This document shows positions 60,590 through 64,000 of a stretch of DNA of 64,000 nucleotides, piece by piece; position 1 is the first letter of the stretch, and the number at the start of each line of letters is the position of its first letter. The notes beneath the pieces were generated by a model that had not been told where the DNA came from, ran no database searches, and worked only from the letters and a program-made list of their open reading frames with translations. Made by a program: the position numbers and the translations under genes. Source of the DNA: Isoetes taiwanensis (taxonomy: Eukaryota > Streptophyta > Lycopodiopsida > Isoetales > Isoetaceae); NCBI GenBank assembly GCA_021234155.1, contig JAJEKV010000051.1:1922754-1986753 (forward strand). The letters run 5' to 3'.

Positions 60590-61239
60590 TTAAATTATTC
60601 ATCAAGTAAACCACCTATGTAAAGCTATAATATAATGAGGTGTTAAAAAACTTGAAATGCTTTGAACAAAACACTTGTGATTAGGAATAAAAACCACTAC
60701 ATTTAAGGCTATTATATAATGAGATATCAATCAATAACTAACTTGAAATGCCTTAACTATGTTAAAACGATGTTAAGAAACCATTGCATCCTACTATTTA
60801 ACCATTTATTTTTCAATGAACTAAACATGAAAGGTTGTGGACTGCAAACCAATGGTGACTTATGCATTGAAAACATCCAAACTTACCACAATATTTACCC
60901 ATGCTAGGTTAACACTCTAAGAACCACATTTAAAAATCACACACATGAAGTGTTATATTAAACTGGACATATTAAACATGTTGGAGAACCACTATATTGA
61001 ACACCATTACAAACCAACCTATATTTAAAATGTCAAAATACCACATTCATAAACCATACACATGAAGTGCTACATAAAACTCTACCTATTAAACATGTTA
61101 AAAACCCACCTTAGTGAACACTGTATGGAAACCATGTACTTTAGCCATACATGGTTTTTAATGAAATCAACCCACTTACATATATATCGGTTTTGTAAAA
61201 TGGTTTTATGGTCATAACCATGGGAAAAACCGTGTAGTG
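60590..61239 (-). repeat. CACTA-like terminus and subterminal repeats (right)
   Basis: Minus strand starts CACTACACGGTTTTTCCC at 61239 and continues with variants of catggtttttaatg, gtggttctccaac and aaaccacat. These are similar in style to 49688-50400 but in opposite orientation. Helitron coding sequence begins at the very next base. Confidence 0.45.
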
Positions 61240-62745
61240 TTTTTATTTTGGGTGCCTTGTGATTATACACTTAAGGATGGTGGCGTGATGTTTATAGATG
61301 CATATCATTCACCGTATGATCCATTGCACTTTGTGCTACTTCTTCCCTATGGTACATATAAATGGCATCTTAAAATATCTCATGGACGGAGAGACGCAAA
61401 GGAAGTAACTATTATGAAGTACTACATATATCATCTGTTCACGTGTCGTGGGCATGCATCTCCCCTTCACATGGCTGGCCGATTGTTTCAAGAATACATT
61501 TGTGATATGTTTGCGAAGATGAAACAAGAAAGACTGCAATTCATAGTGTTGAATCAACACACCATTCAAAAAGACATGTTACAGGGCATTATGGACTTTG
61601 AAGGAGACGATGCTATTGGCCAAAAAGTTGTGTTACCATCCTCACATATGGGAGGTCCGAGATACATGACCCAACGATATCAGGATGCTATGTCTATTGT
61701 TCGCGAACATGGCAGGCTAGACCTCTTTATAACCATGACTGCCAATGCAAATTGGGTAAGAGATTAGGAGGGAATTATTATATGACGAATCGCCAAGTGA
61801 TCGACCAGAGTTAGTGGCTAGAGTATTCCATATGAAGGTAAAGGAGCTGATAGATCTGATAACTAATCATGGTATATTCGGCCGCATAATTGCAAAAGTC
61901 TATGTCATTGAGTTCCAAAAGAGAGGCTTGCCACATATATATTTGTTGACTGTGTTGGATCAGGAAGACAAGCCCTTCACAACCGAAGAGATTGATCAAA
62001 TAATTTGTGCTGAAATACCAGACAAAGATGTATATCCTGAATTGTATGAGGTAGTCACCCATAATATGATGCATGGGCCATGTGGTATTGGATATCCGAA
62101 TAGTCTGTGCATGCAAGATGGTAAGTGCACAAAACATTATCCACGTGCATTTTCATATGAGACGACAGTTGTTGACGGAAATCCGTTATACCGAAGAAGG
62201 GATGATGGCCGAAAGGTGAGAAAAGGGGATATAGATTTAGACAACAGATGGGTCGTGCCATATAATCCGTGGTTGACATCGTACTTCAAGTGCCATATCA
62301 ATGTTAAGGTGTGTGTTGCCGTAAAGGCCGTTAAATATCTATACAAATATGTATACAAAGGGCCGGATATGATCAATGTGAACTTAGAAGCAGCGAGTGA
62401 TGGTGTATCTACTAGCAGCAGACCCACCATAAACCATGATGAGCTTGAGCAATTCTTGAATGCACGCTATTTCTCAGCTTCTGAGGCATCATGGAGAATC
62501 CTCTCATATGAAATACAACAACGGTTTCCTCAAGTCACTAGATTGGCTGTGCATCTCCCAATGCAACAAGATGTATGCTCATGGACAATATAAGAAGCAA
62601 GAATAACAGAACAACGTTGACAGCTTTTTTCGAGATGAATGCATCTGAAAATAGAGAGGCTACTCAATTGCTCTATCGTGATTTTCCTAAAAAGTTTACC
62701 AACGATAAACCCAGTAGGAAATGGATGGACAGGTCCCATTGATGT
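61240..62745 (+). pseudogene. Degenerate Helitron Rep (N-terminal half)
   Basis: DPLHFVLLLPYG, GGPRYMTQRYQDAMSIVREH, DLFITMTANANW, FQKRGLPHIYLLTV, CTKHYPRAFSYE, KYLYKYVYKG (two-tyrosine motif), NARYFSASEASWRI. Frameshifts at about 61767 and 62580; the frame is then readable to about 62740 (FPKKFTNDKPSRKWM). In the HUH motif the second histidine is replaced (PHIY), which should remove metal binding. The helicase half is missing. The start is cut exactly at the CACTA-like end. Confidence 0.88.
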
Positions 62746-62896
62746 AAACTACGTCTAAGAATGACATTTCAGCATCAACTTTGGATTTGTCTTTCCAGAT
62801 TTTTGTTTCTAAAGGTAGTAGTAACCGTCCCCCACATTCCTTATAAAGCATTGCTTTCTCTATTTGAAATCCATGAACGCATATGCTCACTGTCAT
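62740..62896 (-). other. Unidentified coding-like fragment inside the Helitron
   Basis: Opposite strand to the Rep: VHGFQIEKAMLYKECGGRLL, then KVDAEMSFLDVVYING in one open frame. It replaces the expected helicase domain. It may be a captured exon; family unknown. Confidence 0.25.
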
Positions 62897-62969
62897 CAGA
62901 CAAATTCAATAATAATAAAAATAATTATAAAAGCAAATAACGTCGAAGTTTCCCATATGGACGTTCGAG

Positions 62970-63088
62970 GCCGAGTAAAAACACATGCCATGACATTATC
63001 CCGGGGACACATTTAATAGGGCATTAAAAGCCGAGTAAAAACACATGCCCGGACATTAGCCCGGCAACGCCGGGCACACATTTACTAG
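62970..63088 (+). mobile_element. Duplicated Helitron 3' terminus
   Basis: Second copy (63030-63088): hairpin GCCCGGC-AAC-GCCGGGC (63059-63075), then ACACATTTA and CTAG (63085-63088), followed by a host T. First copy (62970-63029) is 60 bp upstream and decayed: the hairpin has lost pairing and CTAG has become aatag. Orientation agrees with the plus-strand Rep. Confidence 0.8.
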
Positions 63089-64000
63089 TTTTCTTATTAT
63101 ATAGAGATGACTTTATAATATAGGATGAAATCTCTTTAGTAAAGCACTGGCCGAGATTGATCTTGGCCATTGGATCACTATTAACTTGAGGAGTTGGGTG
63201 TAGACGGATTGCCATAACAGCAATGGAATCTTATTTTTTGTAGTTAACCTCCAATTTGCTGGTTTTTTTTTTTTTTTTTTTTCCAACAAATAGACAAAAT
63301 GCAAAATCAAAGAATTCCTGAAAGCTAGGTTATAACAATTACAGTTTTATGCCAGGCTGGCAGAGGTGATGTGGACATTGGCCCCACCATGCCACGTTCT
63401 TACGTTTCAAGGTAGCCGTTGTATTCATTCAAAACAGAACAGAGGAGGAGCGACGGATCTAGAGCTTGGTCTACCGGGATTCAGCTTCACAGTTTTTATC
63501 CGGCGAAGATATTCTTTCGAGCCTGAAGAACCCATTAAAATGAAGACAGACGGCCCCTTTTTCTACTAAACTTTGCCTGGCCTTGGGCGTGGGCTTTGGC
63601 TTCTGCAGTCTGTAAGTTGAAGCTTGATTTCGTATAAATTTGTATTTATAGATCATCAAGGGTCTTCGCTCTGATGCTAGTACTCTTCTAATACAGCGCT
63701 TTCCGATTTGCAGTACAAGATCTTTTTGTGTACCAAAAATGGTTGAAGCTCCGGATGCTAAGGTGCATTTGAATTGCAATGTCTGAACAATTTATGTAAA
63801 ATTTGTCTGCGCATTACGGCTTAACTGTTCGAGCTTGATTGCTTTGCCATCTGAGGAGAACGTGTGATTGATTGCTTTGCCATCTAAGATAGGGTTGACA
63901 CAATACCTTCATTATCTGCAAGAGGTCTCACTGTAGTTTTGCAGGTTCATGCTGGAAGCATTGATGATAACCCTAAACAGGAGGACAAAAGATGGACCTT
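63089..64000. other. No recognised gene (right edge)
   Basis: Flanking DNA after the Helitron end, with a poly(T) run near 63262-63282. No coding region is supported. Confidence 0.4.

Noticed and set aside
63085-63105. Minus-strand Helitron 5' end as the primary interpretation
   Set aside because: The Rep on the plus strand and the hairpin-CTAG-T order fit a plus-strand 3' end better; kept only as a note.

Overview
The window is repeat-rich nuclear DNA from a land plant. The evidence is spliced genes with canonical GT-AG introns, a PLS-type PPR fragment, plant-style Helitrons that carry a replication protein A gene, L1-like LINEs, a Ty3/gypsy element and MITEs. I cannot name the species. Mixed repeats and low gene density suit a large genome such as a gymnosperm or fern, but this is only an inference.

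Layout. About 0.3-13.5 kb is one very well preserved autonomous Helitron on the minus strand. It carries an intact Rep/helicase main exon with several small 5' exons (620-7575), a two-exon small gene of unknown function (8274-8811), and a ten-exon RPA1-like gene in which every splice junction keeps the frame (9604-13133). A PPR gene fragment sits inside its longest intron. The element is bracketed by an inverted TACAAAGACTT plus (TA)n motif. From 13.5 to 20.8 kb almost nothing is recognisable. From 20.8 to 22.9 kb there is a 5'-truncated LINE (minus) joined to a tRNA-Ser-like, SINE-type head. From 23 to 34 kb there is mostly non-coding DNA with a Helitron 3' terminus (28,595), decayed fragments of two unrelated genes (DnaJ-type zinc-finger and GH9 endoglucanase), a family of long-TIR MITEs, and a small multi-exon gene of unknown function (32.3-33.3 kb). 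From 34.0 to 37.7 kb a small gene is partly triplicated in 1.4-kb tandem units. At 38.9-39.8 kb (minus) lies a decayed one-tyrosine HUH Rep-like protein, different from the Helitron Reps.

From 41.9 to about 49.7 kb is a truncated minus-strand Ty3/gypsy element: LTR, tRNA-Met-type PBS, a leader with four structured hairpin repeats, three extra ORFs, then gag, protease and the start of RT. This is an Ogre-like order. From 49.7 to 50.4 kb and 60.6 to 61.24 kb there are CACTA-like subterminal repeat regions. Between them lie a mini-hairpin minisatellite (51.1 kb), an L1-type LINE with APE, RT and poly(A) (53.0-57.8 kb) and a LINE 3' fragment (59.0-59.7 kb). From 61.24 to 63.09 kb is a degenerate plus-strand Helitron Rep ending in a duplicated Helitron 3' terminus.

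The strongest leads are the autonomous Helitron with its unusual ends and extra gene, the HUH Rep-like relic at 39 kb, the co-varying hairpins of the retroelement leader at 47.2-47.8 kb, and the mini-hairpin array at 51.1 kb. All structural statements come from reading the sequence by eye; no alignment, folding or database search was run.
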